64,000 nucleotides of DNA from Epiperipatus broadwayi (taxonomy: Eukaryota > Onychophora > Udeonychophora > Euonychophora > Peripatidae): positions 931,445-995,444 of the forward strand of contig JAQFVV010006216.1 in assembly GCA_028023455.1 (NCBI GenBank), read 5' to 3'. Under the pieces are notes generated by a model. That model saw only the letters and a list, made by a program, of their open reading frames with translations. It did no database searches and was not told the DNA's origin. A program made the translations under genes and the position numbers. Positions 62,986 through 64,000 of the stretch are shown one piece after another; within the stretch, counting starts at the first letter, position 1; every line of letters starts with the position of its first letter.

Positions 62986-63099
62986 TAGGCATTAGATAGG
63001 GATTTTATGCACAAGCCTTCTGGCAGCCATTGATTACCCTGTTTAGCACAGGTGGCAATACTGTATGGAGAGTTTTGCTCTGTTTATTACAATAGTAAA

Positions 63100-63890
63100 C
63101 TTTAAGAATAAGTGATACCTATTGTGATGAGTTTTATTTATTCGTAACTTTGTGGAAAAATTGTTTATTTTCATTTCCATTACACATAAACATTGAAATA
63201 TGCTTATTTCACATTTACAATTATTAACTTCTCATTGATTAATATAAAGTTTATTAAAAGTGAGATTTTGTCTAAATCTGGATTGTAAGTTTAATTTTTT
63301 TTTTTTTTAAATTGCATTTGTATTTGACTAATATATTACATTTACTCTTAAATTTCTAACACAAAATCAATGCTTAAAACAGCAAGTTTAAAAAATAAGT
63401 GATATCATCCTTCATCATTACCAATTATAGTGAGCATTATTTATTCTTGGCTCAAAAAAAGTTTTAACTTCTATTTAAATTTCATATATGCATTAAAATA
63501 TGCTTAAATTTATATGTACAGTTATTAAACTCTAGTTTATTGTTAATGCAAGGTATGTAGTAAGTGAGATTTCATTTCTATTCTGTGTATAATTAATGAA
63601 AAATTTAAACTTATTAATGTTGTATAGATATATGGCTGATACATTATATTCACAATAAATTTTCAATGCTATAAAAAACTTATTAAAGCAGTAGGATTAT
63701 CAGATAAATAAGTTCATTCTATTTTTTATTATTTTCAAATATAGTGATTATTATTTATTTATTATAGTTTTCAAAAACTTATTAAAGCAGTAGGATTATC
63801 AGATAAATAAGTTCATTCTATTTTTTATTATTTTCAAATATAGTGATTATTATTTATTTATTATAGTTTTCAGGAAAGTTGTTTACTTCT
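63100..63890. repeat. Degenerate tandem array (about 290-305 bp) with a perfect 99-bp duplication
   Basis: Units begin near 63104 (AAGAATAAGTGATACC) and 63390 (AAAATAAGTGATATCA), each later containing AAATATGCTTA, a GTGAGATTT segment (63261 and 63564) and a GCTTAAAACAGC/CTTATTAAAGCAG segment. On top of this, 63674-63772 is repeated exactly as 63773-63871 (period 99), which must be recent. Confidence 0.8.
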
Positions 63891-64000
63891 ATTTAAATTA
63901 TAAGCCATAATTTCTGCTTTTTTTTGTTTCAAATCGCCCTCAAATATATTGTATACCATAAATAATAAACCAAATTTTGTTAACAAACTGACACAATTTT

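Larger units (their letters stand above)
61866..63087. mobile_element. Repeat H copy 3: large inverted composite with four hammerhead-like motifs
   Basis: The left half (61866-62425) and right half (about 62430-63087) contain the same repeat H units in opposite orientation. In the left half the segment AGTAATCAATGGATGCCAGA...GGATCTAATGCAACC occurs twice in tandem (starts 61871 and 62048, period 177 bp), each with a minus-strand hammerhead motif, followed by the 360-bp core (CCTATTAGGCAGGATTGG). In the right half come a plus-strand hammerhead unit, the inverted terminal segment, the inverted core (62672-62880), and a second plus-strand unit. There is no coding capacity. The inverted core arms are nearly identical. 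This tandem-plus-inverted layout is typical of PLE and retrozyme insertions. Confidence 0.85.

Overview
This is a gene-free stretch of a large, very A+T-rich animal genome (roughly three quarters A+T or more by eye), most likely an invertebrate. The evidence is the mix of mobile elements: RTE-type and CR1/Jockey-like non-LTR retrotransposons, Penelope-like elements (PLEs) with a GIY-YIG domain, mariner relics, small tRNA-derived SINEs and many AT microsatellites. No host exon, rRNA or functional tRNA was recognised. The species cannot be named from this sequence. All coordinates of decayed elements are hand estimates.

Layout. 1-6.4 kb is non-coding AT-rich DNA with microsatellites and palindromes. 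6.7-10.7 kb is a nest of relics: a PLE GIY-YIG fragment (minus), a decayed RTE copy (plus, about 7.18-8.25 kb), and two PLE reverse transcriptase copies lying head to head around 9.26 kb; the plus copy continues through GIY-YIG into a hammerhead-ribozyme-like motif at 10.59-10.64 kb. 13.2-13.8 kb is a foldback insertion with a 13-bp target duplication and a hammerhead-like motif in each arm. 15.0-15.4 kb is a second long foldback. 15.6-21.3 kb and 24.9-27.6 kb contain degenerate tandem duplications of 200-400 bp units. 21.8-22.4 kb is the first copy of a dispersed repeat, here called repeat H, with terminal inverted repeats and a hammerhead motif. 25.4 kb holds a 5'-truncated RTE tail; 28.2 kb a tRNA-derived SINE with clear target duplication; 35.8-37.0 kb adjacent RTE and CR1-like relics. 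41.6-44.6 kb is the best preserved element, an almost full-length RTE copy on the minus strand with all endonuclease and reverse transcriptase motifs but about five frame breaks. 53.0 kb is a deleted copy of repeat H, 55.3-56.0 kb a Jockey-like reverse transcriptase relic, 56.9-57.9 and 58.7-59.9 kb two mariner relics in the same orientation, 61.2 kb a second SINE, and 61.9-63.1 kb a large inverted composite of repeat H with four hammerhead-like motifs. The window ends in a degenerate tandem array with a perfect 99-bp duplication.

Main result. Three sequence-unrelated repeat families each carry a hammerhead-like core (CTGANGA, helix II, GAAA) followed by a short self-complementary stem III (AGCGCT, ATACGTAT, ACTAGT). 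Short palindromic stem III is what is expected of type I hammerheads of PLEs and retrozymes that work as dimers. One motif lies directly behind a PLE GIY-YIG reading frame, which fits the known presence of hammerheads in PLE pseudo-LTRs; the other two sit in non-coding elements that may be mobilised by such PLEs. That last step is inference. Two of the three families have a mismatch at the first pair of helix II, so activity needs testing.
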